NCBI RefSeq assembly: GCF_027563465.1
Contig: NZ_JAPFQA010000011.1
Span: 124,001 to 188,000, forward strand
Reading direction: 5' to 3'
DNA from: Mesorhizobium qingshengii
GTDB lineage: Bacteria; Pseudomonadota; Alphaproteobacteria; Rhizobiales; Rhizobiaceae
Length of the DNA stretch: 64,000 bases
This document shows, piece after piece, positions 41,400 to 50,572 of the stretch. The notes beneath the pieces were generated by a model. The model made no database searches. It was not told the DNA's origin and saw nothing but the letters and a program-made list of their open reading frames with translations. The first letter of the stretch is position 1; the number at the start of each line of letters is the position of its first letter. Both the position numbers and the translations under genes were made by a program.

Positions 41400-41843
41400 T
41401 CAGCTCTGGCCGGCGAAATGGCTCTTCAGGGCGTTGAAGCCACCCTGGAAGACATTAGCACCCATGCCCTCGGCCAGCTTGTCGGCTTCCTCGGGTGCGG
41501 CGTCGAAGCTGGCGGTCCATTCGGCATAGGTGCGGTCACCATCGGTCACGCGCCGCAGTTGCAGCGTCGCCTTGTGGTTGGTCAGTGGCTGCGGCGTCTC
41601 CAGGATGGAATAGCTGACGAGGAAATTCGCGTCGGAGAAGTCGAGCAGCTTTTCACGGATGCGGGCGCCGCTGGCGAGCTGGAAGTTGCGCACGCAGCCG
41701 ATCGTGCCGGCGTCCTTGCCGTCCTCGATATGGCTTTCGACCATGCGCGGATGCCAGCTCGGCAGTCCGTTGAAGTCGCGTATGCGCGCCCAGACCTTTT
41801 CGACCGGCGCGTCGATGACGCTGGAGATGGTGACTTTCGCCAT
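41400..41843 (-). CDS. SRPBCC/CoxG-like protein
   Basis: A 147-residue START/SRPBCC fold: ISSVIDAPVEKVWARIRDFN then WHPRMVESHIEDGKD and ATLQLRRVTDGDRTYAEWTA. It has the polyketide-cyclase-like layout and could bind a hydrophobic substrate. CoxG-type proteins tether or help CO-dehydrogenase-like enzymes at the membrane, but this copy lacks the long C-terminal tail used as anchor. It is the first gene of the Mo-hydroxylase operon. Confidence 0.8.
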   Translation of the reverse strand: MAKVTISSVIDAPVEKVWARIRDFNGLPSWHPRMVESHIEDGKDAGTIGCVRNFQLASGARIREKLLDFSDANFLVSYSILETPQPLTNHKATLQLRRVTDGDRTYAEWTASFDAAPEEADKLAEGMGANVFQGGFNALKSHFAGQS

Positions 41844-41931
41844 TCAAATGTTCCCTTGCAAAAACGATCCGGTGCAAGGGTAGGGCGGCCATTTCAGCGG
41901 CGCTTATCAATGCGTCTTGAGCGCGTATCAA

Positions 41932-41946
41932 GGAGTCTGAAAAAGG
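41932..41946 (+). repeat. Left 15-nt direct repeat bracketing the YcaO island
   Basis: GGAGTCTGAAAAAGG occurs here and, identically and in the same orientation, at 46523-46537. The two copies bracket the low-GC island at its outer edges, as target-site or recombination-site duplications would. Confidence 0.5.
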
Positions 41947-42084
41947 GTCGACCTCCGGATTTCTTTCTTTGCCACGCTTCAAGCTGCATGAAGCCTTTGA
42001 TTGCGCCGTTTGCCAGCAGCGATCGTAGGCTGCTGGGTCTGTTTTGCGCCAAGCCACCTCTCGGGGCGCATCCGCCTGGCTAGA

Positions 42085-42113
42085 GAGGGGCGGTGCTATA
42101 GACCGCCCCTTTC
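42085..42113. terminator. Strong GC hairpin at the left edge of the island
   Basis: GGGGCGGT and ACCGCCCC (42087-42094 and 42102-42109) form an 8-bp stem with a 7-nt loop, followed by TTTC on the plus strand. It lies 7 nt after the stop of the minus-strand secreted-protein gene and is probably its terminator. Confidence 0.6.
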
Positions 42114-42119
42114 TGGACC

Positions 42120-42443
42120 TCAGTTCCGGCAGTTGGGACTGACAGGGTCATACATTCGTGGGCTCACCCCGAGACACTTGGACGTCGACTCGGCGCCGGC
42201 GTTCCCGATGGTCCCTACCTGGACAGGATCCACCATGCCTTTGGCGACGAATGAATCTCGAGTCGCTGGTTCATCCCAGGTATCGAAGTCGCCATTGTCG
42301 GCACGTAGACTGTGAACACCGACGAAGGGGGCGGTGTTCGAGTAGGCAGCTTCGCTCACGATCGAGTTCGCCAAAAGGCCGAACACTGCAAGCGAAACCG
42401 TACGAGTGATGCGAGTCGTCTGGTTGGAAGCAAAGTACAACAT
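42120..42443 (-). CDS. Small secreted protein of unknown function (107 aa)
   Basis: Residues 1-34 form a signal peptide (charged start, hydrophobic VSLAVFGLLANSIVSEA, cleavage near A-AY). The ~73-residue mature part is acidic and Gly/Pro-containing with only two cysteines, near the C-terminus (TSKCLGVSP ... NCRN), likely to form a disulfide. AAAGGAGG before ATG 42443 is an excellent ribosome site, so it is certainly translated. It is divergent from the SARP regulator. No family recognised; it might be a partner, immunity or second peptide of the island. Confidence 0.65.
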   Translation of the reverse strand: MLYFASNQTTRITRTVSLAVFGLLANSIVSEAAYSNTAPFVGVHSLRADNGDFDTWDEPATRDSFVAKGMVDPVQVGTIGNAGAESTSKCLGVSPRMYDPVSPNCRN

Positions 42444-42657
42444 ATCATCCTCCTTTTGTTAGTCTCTCGTGATTGAGAAACTGCATGGAGGTTACGAACG
42501 GGTCCGGTGCCTTCCGTGAAAAAATGAAGCCCTGATCGTGAAAACTCGAAACCGGAAATTCTGATTTGGCGGGCGGTGGCTGCCGTAAAAGGACTAAAGA
42601 CCCAAGACGCGATACATGATAATGAGCTAAATTACACGATGTGAGGCGTCGTGACCT

Positions 42658-44691
42658 ATGGTCGGAGCAGTTGAACCAGACACGCGGCCGTACCTAAAGT
42701 TGCTGGGCAGGGTTGCCTTGCACGATTGCGATGGGCGCGACCTGACTCCAAGATCCCGAAGGTCTGTCTGCTTACTCGCTTTTCTGGCGCTCCAGCGAGA
42801 TGGGCATGCTACGCGAGAGAAAATCTGCGGATTGCTATGGAGCAGCAGAGGTGAAGAACAAGCGCGCGACTCGCTTCGCCAAACCTTGGCCGACCTCAGA
42901 CGCACATTCGGAGAAAGAGCCAAACAGCTCCTTCGAGCCACAAGAGACACGATTGGAATCGATCTGGGAGAACTCCGCGTCGATGTGCGGATAGTCGAAC
43001 AGATGTTGGCCCAAGGGAACTCCGAAGCAATCCTCTTTGCGGCGGACCATTGGGATGGTGGACTCTTGGAGGGCCTGCTTTCTCCGGACCCCGAATTCGA
43101 CGCCTGGTTGAGCATCGAGCGGATGCACATAACAGAAATTTTCGTACGTTCGGCTGGCGTGGCTCTTGCGGTCGCTGTTCGAACGGGATGCGAGCCGGAC
43201 CTTCATAAGCTGGCGGAGTATCTCATTCGAATTGAGCCAACAAACGAGGCTGCTCACTCGGCTTTGATTGGATGGGCGCTAGACAAAGGCAATGCATCCG
43301 CAGCACTTCGACGCTATGAGGCATGCCGCGAGGCATTTAGACGCGATCTGGATTCCGAGCCTCCATCGGCTTTGCTGCGGCTCGCCGAGGCCGCGCAGAG
43401 TCCCAAGCGCGAAGCTTTGAACCGACAAGCGTCAGGCGGGTCATTGACCTGCCGGCGGCTGCCTTCCGTCGTGTTGGTTGCCAGGCCACCAGTAGGGCCG
43501 CCGGAGTTGACCAACGGGCTCGCTGGTTTCCTGTTTGAAGAGCTGGTGGGAGCATTGGGACGATCGCACAGTCTTGCATTGTTGCTCCCAACGCACCCCG
43601 GGGAACGCCTCGATGCGACCTACGCGCTCATGATGAATATCTGGGTCGACGAAAGGCGACTGCAGGCTTCCTTCAGATTGAGCAGGAACATCGATAGGAC
43701 GCATCTGCTTTCGGAGCGAATGGACAATGAAAACCTGGGCATTGTCACAGCGTCGCTGGCGGATTTGGATCGGATTGTCAGCCACGTTGAATACGCAATC
43801 GCAACCGACCATCTACAAGCAGGAAAAAAGCTGGATGATGCTTACAGTATATGGTTGGACGCCGACCGATTAACCGAAAGCTTTCGTTCGCGTGATCTCG
43901 ACGGCGCTGTTTCCATGTTACGTCGAGCCGCCGCCCTGGACCCCGGATTTTCTCGCCCTATCGCAGGGCTCGCTTCCATTCAACTTTGTCAGCCAATGGC
44001 AAACCCTAGCAGCGAGGTCACCTCACTTTCGTTCAGCGAAGCACTCGCATTGGCCAAGAATGCCGTGGCGATCGATCCGTGGGACGCCAGGAACCGTGGC
44101 GTCCTGGGGTGGGCTTATTACCGCATGGGGCTCTACACCAAGGGAGAAAAGGAATTCAGGCGCGCCGTCGAGCTTGACCCCTATGACCCCGCCGTTTTGA
44201 TATCCGCTTCCGAGGGACTCGCCTGCTATGGTGACGGCAATGCGGCTGTTACGTATGCAGAGAGGGCGTTTCACCTTCACCCCGCGACGCCAGACTTTTT
44301 CCACTTCTTCGGACTTCAAGCATTTGCCATGGCCGGAGCCTATGAACGAGCCCTCGATCATGGCTCAACCCTCTGGTCATTCGGACTGGCCGAGCCGCTG
44401 GCATGGAATGCGTTCGCGTTGACCAAGAGTGCCCGCCACGACGAAGCTCATACATCCGCGATTGCATTCCTGAAAATAGTTGAAAAACGTTGGGAAGGCG
44501 GATGCTTTAGCCCGGTCGCAGCGATGCAGTGGTTGGATCAGATCACTCTCGTCTCTGATCGGCATAGACGCGAGGAATTTCTGACTTGCCTGGCCAAACT
44601 CATTTCAGAAATCACCGGATGCCCGCTTCAGGGACTGCTACCTACACCCCATAATCGTCACGAAACCCAGCTCCTGAAGATAAATATCTAG
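42658..44691 (+). CDS. SARP-type transcriptional regulator with TPR domain
   Basis: A 677-residue regulator. Residues ~10-90 are an OmpR-like winged helix of the SARP class (KLLGRVALHDCDGRDLTPRS ... LLAFLALQRDGHATREKICG; LRQTLADLRRTFGE). Residues ~110-250 are the bacterial transcriptional activation domain (BTAD) repeats (ALRRYEACREAFRRDLDSEP). The C-terminal ~280 residues carry TPR-like repeats (RNRGVLGWAYYRMGLYTKG, KEFRRAVELDPYDPAVLISA). Similar proteins are often encoded near peptide clusters; it is the likely activator. Its 3' end overlaps the precursor gene by 54 nt on the opposite strand. Confidence 0.8.
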   Translation: MVGAVEPDTRPYLKLLGRVALHDCDGRDLTPRSRRSVCLLAFLALQRDGHATREKICGLLWSSRGEEQARDSLRQTLADLRRTFGERAKQLLRATRDTIGIDLGELRVDVRIVEQMLAQGNSEAILFAADHWDGGLLEGLLSPDPEFDAWLSIERMHITEIFVRSAGVALAVAVRTGCEPDLHKLAEYLIRIEPTNEAAHSALIGWALDKGNASAALRRYEACREAFRRDLDSEPPSALLRLAEAAQSPKREALNRQASGGSLTCRRLPSVVLVARPPVGPPELTNGLAGFLFEELVGALGRSHSLALLLPTHPGERLDATYALMMNIWVDERRLQASFRLSRNIDRTHLLSERMDNENLGIVTASLADLDRIVSHVEYAIATDHLQAGKKLDDAYSIWLDADRLTESFRSRDLDGAVSMLRRAAALDPGFSRPIAGLASIQLCQPMANPSSEVTSLSFSEALALAKNAVAIDPWDARNRGVLGWAYYRMGLYTKGEKEFRRAVELDPYDPAVLISASEGLACYGDGNAAVTYAERAFHLHPATPDFFHFFGLQAFAMAGAYERALDHGSTLWSFGLAEPLAWNAFALTKSARHDEAHTSAIAFLKIVEKRWEGGCFSPVAAMQWLDQITLVSDRHRREEFLTCLAKLISEITGCPLQGLLPTPHNRHETQLLKINI

Positions 44692-44976
44692 CGTCCCTTT
44701 GTTCTCATTTACCACTGGTATCACGATGTGTACCGTAGATGCATCATCACGAACTACATTGATCTGCAATTGAGCCAATTGCGACGGATCTATACCGGCA
44801 TCCTCCAAGGCTGCGATTGGATCCGCGACAAAATTCTGAAATTCATCTTGATCAGTGGCCGCTTTGTATATCAGTTTTCCCACCTTTAGACACGCCACGG
44901 GGTCTGTTGCAAAAGTGAGCGAGCCGCTTTCGTCCTCACTGCCTCTCTTCACGGTAGGAATGGTCCGAAGCCGCAT
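44638..44976 (-). CDS. NHLP-type RiPP precursor peptide (112 aa)
   Basis: The middle part reads FQNFVADPIAALEDAGIDPS then QLQINVVRDDASTVHIVIP, the form of nitrile-hydratase-like leader peptides (FvaDPxaALeeaGi...i.vv.D....h.VIP) used by NHLP RiPPs. After the IP the ~24-residue tail VVNENKGTLDIYLQELGFVT ends in IMGCR with one Cys, one Ser-free stretch and two Thr; this is the likely core. A GGGAGGT ribosome site precedes ATG 44976. It is divergent from the YcaO gene, 115 nt apart, so both are probably co-regulated. Confidence 0.7.
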   Translation of the reverse strand: MRLRTIPTVKRGSEDESGSLTFATDPVACLKVGKLIYKAATDQDEFQNFVADPIAALEDAGIDPSQLAQLQINVVRDDASTVHIVIPVVNENKGTLDIYLQELGFVTIMGCR

Positions 44977-45091
44977 CTCATACCTCCCTGGTAAGCTTTC
45001 AAGCTTCCGTAAGTCCAGAATGAATGGCTCAGAGTAATTTAGGGAACTCTAACACATAAGGCTGTCGGCACAAAGAGGGCGTACTGAATCG
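44977..45091. promoter_or_regulatory. Divergent promoter between precursor and YcaO genes
   Basis: A 115-nt AT-richer spacer holding the start signals for both genes. It includes AGTAATTTAGGGAACTCTAACAC near 45037-45055, which may contain a -10 element, but I cannot define the promoters exactly. SARP proteins usually bind direct repeats here; no clear repeat was seen. Confidence 0.4.
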
Positions 45092-46267
45092 GTGAACGGA
45101 AATTTCGATTTACTTCATCTGACCCATACCGATGCTCCTGCGGAGTTCATCGTCGCTGCACGGGAGTCCGCTGGCAAAGCCGAGATACTCGGCTCGGGAC
45201 GGGGTCTGACGCGCGAGACTGCGCTGGCATCCTGTCTCGGCGAAATGGCGGAGCGAGCGGCGGCTTCTCAAATCGACGCTCTTCAGATTATTGAGGCGCG
45301 TGCAACCGATCTGCCAGGAAGTTCTATCGCGCCCAACCAATTTTGGCAGTTTTCGGACATCCAACTCCGAGATGGTCCCGATCCAGGTGAATTGATTTCA
45401 CCGCGCGCATGGTCGGTCGTCAAGGAACATGTCTCCAACTGCACCAGCTGGTGCTTGGCGAAGCCAAATCGCGCTGGCCCAGACGTATTCGTGCCAATCG
45501 TCAACGTCGTGCTCGGGGAGGGACCGACAGATAGCAATGGTCTTGCCGCCGGCATTGACCGCTCCACTGCCCAGGTCACCGCGCTGCTGGAACTTGTGGA
45601 ACGAGATGCAGTCGCTATCTGGTGGTACGGGCGCATAAGACGTCCTTCGGTGCCGCTCGGAACGCTTCATGAACCGGCCCATTCGGATCTGCGACGTTGG
45701 CTAGAGCGGCGGCAACGACGCACCTGGCTCCTGGATCTGACGAACGACCTCGGCGTGCCAGTCATCGCCGCCATTTCGGCCGATCAGAACGGCTCAAATA
45801 TCGCCTATGGCTTCGCAGCGCATTTGTCGGTCCGGCAAGCTAGTCAGTCGGCCGTCTTGGAGATGTTGCAGAGCGAGCTCTCGCTTATCCTCGCCGAGAA
45901 GAGGGCGTTGCAGTCCGGTAGGCCAGAAGGCCCAGCCGGACGGTTCTTGTCTTGGTCGCGCTCCGCATCGGTTACACGCATGGCCCACCTCTTGCCCGAT
46001 CTCGACGCACCTGCCATTCCTTCTACCAGCTCGCCAGCTGCGGATCTGAGCGATGTAGTTGCGAAAAAGACAGGGGCACCAGTAGTATTTGTGGACCTTG
46101 ATCTGCCGGACGATACATTCAAGGTTGTTCGTGCGTTATCACCTTGCCTCCGGTCATGGCGGCCTAGATTTCGAAGAGGCCGACTTCAGTCTGTACCTCG
46201 GACTCTTGGTTGGACGCGCGAGGCATTCGACGAGACCTCTTTTGATGGCAACATCATTCTGATCTAG
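45092..46267 (+). CDS. Stand-alone YcaO-domain protein
   Basis: A 391-residue YcaO-family enzyme. Typical ATP-site motifs are present: GRGLTRETALASCLGEMAER (the SxxxExxER motif), ALLELVERDAVAIWWYGR (ExxERD) and ASQSAVLEMLQSELSL. YcaO enzymes activate peptide amides with ATP to make azolines, thioamides or amidines. The C-terminus (SFDGNIILI) lacks the PxPxP end of classical azoline synthetases, and no E1-like, ocin-ThiF, TfuA or dehydrogenase gene is next to it. GTG 45092 is used with AGAGGG upstream. The substrate is inferred to be the divergent NHLP precursor. Confidence 0.8.
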   Translation: MNGNFDLLHLTHTDAPAEFIVAARESAGKAEILGSGRGLTRETALASCLGEMAERAAASQIDALQIIEARATDLPGSSIAPNQFWQFSDIQLRDGPDPGELISPRAWSVVKEHVSNCTSWCLAKPNRAGPDVFVPIVNVVLGEGPTDSNGLAAGIDRSTAQVTALLELVERDAVAIWWYGRIRRPSVPLGTLHEPAHSDLRRWLERRQRRTWLLDLTNDLGVPVIAAISADQNGSNIAYGFAAHLSVRQASQSAVLEMLQSELSLILAEKRALQSGRPEGPAGRFLSWSRSASVTRMAHLLPDLDAPAIPSTSSPAADLSDVVAKKTGAPVVFVDLDLPDDTFKVVRALSPCLRSWRPRFRRGRLQSVPRTLGWTREAFDETSFDGNIILI

Positions 46268-46552
46268 AACCAGGGATCGCAATCGGCTGATGCTGAAGCC
46301 GGTTGGCTCCGCCAGCTAACAAGCGAGAGGTAGCGCCGTCATCTCAACATTGGCGCGCTGCGGCAATTCAATGCCCGCTGGGATGCTCGGCAATTCGGCC
46401 GAACGCAAACGAGCTTCCGCTCCGGGTCGATACGCGACGGTCCTGATGGCTATCCCGCACGTTCGGAGAGGGCGCAAATGAGAAATCGCTTCCCGACTGC
46501 ATTCGATGTCGGCAATACGGTGGGAGTCTGAAAAAGGTGGCGGGCAGGTGGT
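46268..46552. other. Intergenic, right edge of the island
   Basis: About 285 nt with no credible ORF. It contains the right copy of the 15-nt repeat (46523-46537). Higher GC resumes here. No hairpin with T-run was seen after the YcaO gene. Confidence 0.5.
46523..46537 (+). repeat. Right 15-nt direct repeat bracketing the YcaO island
   Basis: GGAGTCTGAAAAAGG, identical to 41932-41946. It lies between the YcaO gene and the AraC gene and is followed by GTGGCG. Confidence 0.5.
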
Positions 46553-47380
46553 TCAGGCGATCGCCCGCGCCGCCTCGCGATAAAGCGTCGGCGGCACGCC
46601 GACATGGTCGCGGAAGAAGCGCGAGAAATTGCCCTGGGTGGTGAAGCCGAGATTGCAGGCGACCGAGATCAGCGGCTCCTGCGACCATTGCAACTGCCGC
46701 ACCGCTTCTTCCATGCGCAGCGTGTTCCAGTAGACATTGGGCGTCAGGTTTGTCTGTTCCTTGAACAGGGCGAAGAAGTGCGGCCGCGACAGGCCGACGC
46801 TGCGCGCCACCTCGTCGAAGCAGATGCGCTCGCAGACGTTGGCCCTCATCAGCTGGATTGCCTTGCGGACGCGGAAATCCTGCATGGTGTTTATGCGGAC
46901 GCGGGCCTCTTGCGGCGCCGAGGCGTCGGCGGCATCGAGCAGGCTGTCGATGAAGCGTTCGATCTCATAGTTGGCGACATCGTCGACGCTCTCATTGTCG
47001 CTGAGATGATCGAGCAGGTTGGCGGCGGCCTGGTGCAGCCACGGCTCGAGGTTGATTGCCGCCTGCGAGAACAACGGCGCGGATGAAGGCAGGTCGCGGC
47101 GGCGGCGAGCCCAGTCCGGATCGATGTAGAAAGCGAGGAACAGGCCCGGCGTGCCATTCTGCGACAGGACGTGGCTGTGCGGCTGGAAGGAGTTGATGCC
47201 GGCGGCGGTGCGGGGTCCGAGCCGTACAGTCTCACGGCCGATGGTCATCTCGCCGGCGGTGCCTTCCAGCCAGATGATCAGATGTGCCTCGCCATGGGCG
47301 TGGGTGACGAAGTCGCTTGCGACATTGAGGACAGAAACATGTCCGAACCGGCCCCAGTAGAGCCTGATCGCTTCCGTCAT
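46553..47380 (-). CDS. AraC-family transcriptional regulator
   Basis: A 275-residue regulator. The N-terminal cupin-like domain (residues ~20-150) has FVTHAHGEAHLIIWLEG and PHSHVLSQNGTPGLFLAFYI. The C-terminal AraC HTH pair is CERICFDEVARSVGLSRPHF and EPLISVACNLGFTTQGNFSR, ending with VPPTLYR. GGAGGATAT fixes ATG 47380. It sits 3' of the SDR/ABC operon and probably senses a related sugar. One or more nearby operons could be its target; unproven. Confidence 0.85.
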   Translation of the reverse strand: MTEAIRLYWGRFGHVSVLNVASDFVTHAHGEAHLIIWLEGTAGEMTIGRETVRLGPRTAAGINSFQPHSHVLSQNGTPGLFLAFYIDPDWARRRRDLPSSAPLFSQAAINLEPWLHQAAANLLDHLSDNESVDDVANYEIERFIDSLLDAADASAPQEARVRINTMQDFRVRKAIQLMRANVCERICFDEVARSVGLSRPHFFALFKEQTNLTPNVYWNTLRMEEAVRQLQWSQEPLISVACNLGFTTQGNFSRFFRDHVGVPPTLYREAARAIA

Positions 47381-47558
47381 GGGTATATCCTCCCGCAGAC
47401 GACTGGCCTCCCTTCGCCTGCAGTGGGATTGTGCGGCCGGGTTCGGGCGCGCGTCAAGGCGGAGTCGCCATACGAACACCCGCAGCAGGCCATGACAGAG
47501 GATTTTCAGACTGAGCGATAGGTACCGGAACGAATAGCGCCCGGGAGCAAGTCGCCTC

Positions 47559-48326
47559 TCAAACCGAGGCCGTCATGCCGCCGTCGACATAGAGTGTGTG
47601 CCCGTTGACGAAGGACGATGCATCGGAGGCCAGGAACACGGCGGCGCCGATCAGCTCGTCGACATTGCCCCAACGCCCGGCCGGCGTGCGTTTTTCCAGC
47701 CAGGCGGAAAACTCCGGATTGTCGACCAACGCCTGGTTCATCTCGGTGCGGAAATAGCCGGGCGCGATGGCATTGATCTGCAGGCCGTGTTTCGCCCAGT
47801 CGGTGCACATGCCTCTTGTCAGGTTGCGGATCGCGCCCTTGGTCGCGGTGTAGGGCGCGATGTTCGGCCGGGCCAGTTCGCTCTGCACCGAGCCGATGTT
47901 GATGATCTTGCCCTTGCCCCGCGGGATCATGTGGCGGGCGACGGCCTTGCCGGCGTGGAAGGCGCCCGACACGTTGGTTCTGAACAGCCGCTCCCATTGT
48001 TCCTCGGGAAAGTCCTCGAGCGGAGCGCGGAACTGTATGCCGGCATTGTTGACGAGGATGTCGATAGCGCCGATCTCGGCCTCGATGCGGGCGACGTCAG
48101 CGTTCACCGCCTGAAAATCGGTGACATCGAAGACCGAGGCATGCGCCTTGAAGCCGGTATCGCGCAGCTTTTCGACGGCGCTGTCGATCCTGGCGCGGTC
48201 GCGGCCGTTGAGCACCACGGCCGCCCCGTGTTCGGCGAGGCCGCGCGCCAGGGCGAAGCCTATGCCCTGGCCGGAGCCGGTCACAAGAGCCAACCGGCCC
48301 TCGAGACTGAACAGGGAGTTTGCCAT
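47559..48326 (-). CDS. Short-chain dehydrogenase (gluconate 5-dehydrogenase-like)
   Basis: A 255-residue classical SDR. Cofactor motif GSGQGIG, NNAG in DILVNNAGIQFRAPLE, catalytic Ser in IINIGSVQSELARP and Tyr/Lys in YTATKGAIRN. The QFR and QSELARP segments resemble IdnO/Ga5DH. It is last in the operon after the ABC ATPase and permease genes, so it probably reduces or oxidises an imported keto-sugar acid. Confidence 0.8.
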   Translation of the reverse strand: MANSLFSLEGRLALVTGSGQGIGFALARGLAEHGAAVVLNGRDRARIDSAVEKLRDTGFKAHASVFDVTDFQAVNADVARIEAEIGAIDILVNNAGIQFRAPLEDFPEEQWERLFRTNVSGAFHAGKAVARHMIPRGKGKIINIGSVQSELARPNIAPYTATKGAIRNLTRGMCTDWAKHGLQINAIAPGYFRTEMNQALVDNPEFSAWLEKRTPAGRWGNVDELIGAAVFLASDASSFVNGHTLYVDGGMTASV

Positions 48327-48339
48327 GGAGCGTTTCGGC

Positions 48340-49338
48340 CTAGTCGCTGCGGCGGAAATTGCGGATGCGGTCGAACAACACCGCCAGCAGAATGGCGCCG
48401 CCGATGAACACGCCTTGCCAGAAGGCGTTGATGCCGAGCAGGCCGAGGCTGTTGCGGATCACTTCGATGAGGGCCGCACCGACGATGGCGCCGAAGGCGG
48501 TGCCGACGCCGCCGGCAAGGTTGGCGCCGCCGATAACGGTGGCGGCAATCACCTGCAGCTCCATGCCGGTGCCGATGTTGGTGGTGACGGCGCCGAGCCA
48601 GCCGGTTTCGATGATGCCGGCGATGCCCGCCGACAGCGCCGAGATCATATAGACCGCAACCTTGATCTGGCGCACGGGTACGCCAGTCAGCGTCGCCGCA
48701 TGCTCGTTGCCGCCGATGGCGAAGATGTGCCGGCCGAACTTGGTCCAGCGCAGGATGAAGCCGGTGATCAGCGCCAGCACGATGGTGTAGAGCACCGGAT
48801 TGGCGATGCCGAACAGCCAGGCGCCGCCGCCCAGCGACAGCAGTTTGTCGTGGTCGGGTCCGAACTGGAAGACGACTGTGTTGTTGGAGGCGACCATGGC
48901 CAGGCTGCGGGCGATCGACAGCATGCCGAGCGTCACCACGAAGGGTGGAAAGCCGAGATAGGCGATCAGGATGCCGTTGAAGGCGCCGATGGCGAGCGCG
49001 GTGGCGATCGAGGCCAGGATGCCAACCTCGATCGAGTAGCCGGCATGCATGGTGATGGCCAGCACCATCGACGACAGGCACAGCACCGAGCCGACCGACA
49101 GGTCGATGCCGCCGGTGATGATGACGAAGGTCATGCCGAGCGCGACGATGGCGACGAAGGTGACGTTGCGGGTGATGTTGTAGAGGTTCTTCGAGGTGGC
49201 GAAGGCATCGGTGGCGAACGACAGGAACAGGCAGGCGAGGATGACGGCGATCACCACCCAGAAGGTCTGGCTGGCGAACACCCTCGACAGCAAGGTGTGC
49301 TGTTTCTGTGCGATCGTCTGGTCAAGGGTGGCTGCCAT
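48340..49338 (-). CDS. Ribose/fructose-type (CUT2) ABC permease
   Basis: A 332-residue RbsC/FrcC-like permease with CUT2 motifs ALGMTFVIITGGIDLSVGSV, FVVTLGMLSIARSLAMV, AIGGNEHAATLTGVPVRQIK and ATVIGGANLAGGVGTAFGAI. It is 31 nt after the ATPase gene on the minus strand and 13 nt before the SDR. Confidence 0.9.
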   Translation of the reverse strand: MAATLDQTIAQKQHTLLSRVFASQTFWVVIAVILACLFLSFATDAFATSKNLYNITRNVTFVAIVALGMTFVIITGGIDLSVGSVLCLSSMVLAITMHAGYSIEVGILASIATALAIGAFNGILIAYLGFPPFVVTLGMLSIARSLAMVASNNTVVFQFGPDHDKLLSLGGGAWLFGIANPVLYTIVLALITGFILRWTKFGRHIFAIGGNEHAATLTGVPVRQIKVAVYMISALSAGIAGIIETGWLGAVTTNIGTGMELQVIAATVIGGANLAGGVGTAFGAIVGAALIEVIRNSLGLLGINAFWQGVFIGGAILLAVLFDRIRNFRRSD

Positions 49339-49369
49339 TATCGACCTTATCTGCTGATGAAACGTGCAA

Positions 49370-50110
<741 letters not shown>

Positions 50111-50251
50111 CAGCCTTCTAGCCTCCCCGTGCTTTGCGACCTGCCGCTGTTCCCGGCGTGGATGCCGGCGCTGCTTTGGCCTCGCTCTCCCCAGCTCCTC
50201 CCGGAAACAGCGTTAGCGTTCTTTTACGCAAAAGCCGGCGCGCGTCAATCA

Positions 50252-50307
50252 ATTGTCGGACGAATCAAGGTTGGGACATTTCAAAAATCAGTTTTGTAGG
50301 ACAAATA
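50252..50307. promoter_or_regulatory. Two TTGT-N3-ACAA-like operators in the divergent promoter
   Basis: ATTGTCGGACGAAT (50252-50265) and TTTTGTAGGACAAATA (50292-50307) are dyads of the form TTGT-N3-AC(A/G)AA, with centres ~41 bp apart. They lie between the minus-strand ATPase operon and the plus-strand binding-protein gene. The same pattern occurs at 53600. They fit binding sites of an FCD-type GntR regulator, two of which are encoded nearby. Confidence 0.55.
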
Positions 50308-50572
50308 GCATTGACGTTGGCGGCGAGCCGATATTAGCTAAGCATCGGAGGAGATTATGCCGATCCCCGCCGGCGGTTCGCCGGGTGGAATCGGCGGAGG
50401 TTTATCGGTCGAGGTTCCGGCGGTGTCTGAGCCGGTCCAAAGCCGCATCTGGAAATGCTTATCGATCTGTCTTGGCGACACGAGCGCTCGCGAAACGAAC
50501 CTCTGTCATCACGCGTCCGGTCGATTTGTGTGGCGGGCACGCCGTGTCCGTCTGTTTCAAGGGAGGACTGAA

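Noticed and set aside
41844..42119. Possible insertion-sequence remnant left of the YcaO island
   Set aside because: No transposase fragment or terminal inverted repeats are seen; only the 15-nt repeat and a hairpin stand out.
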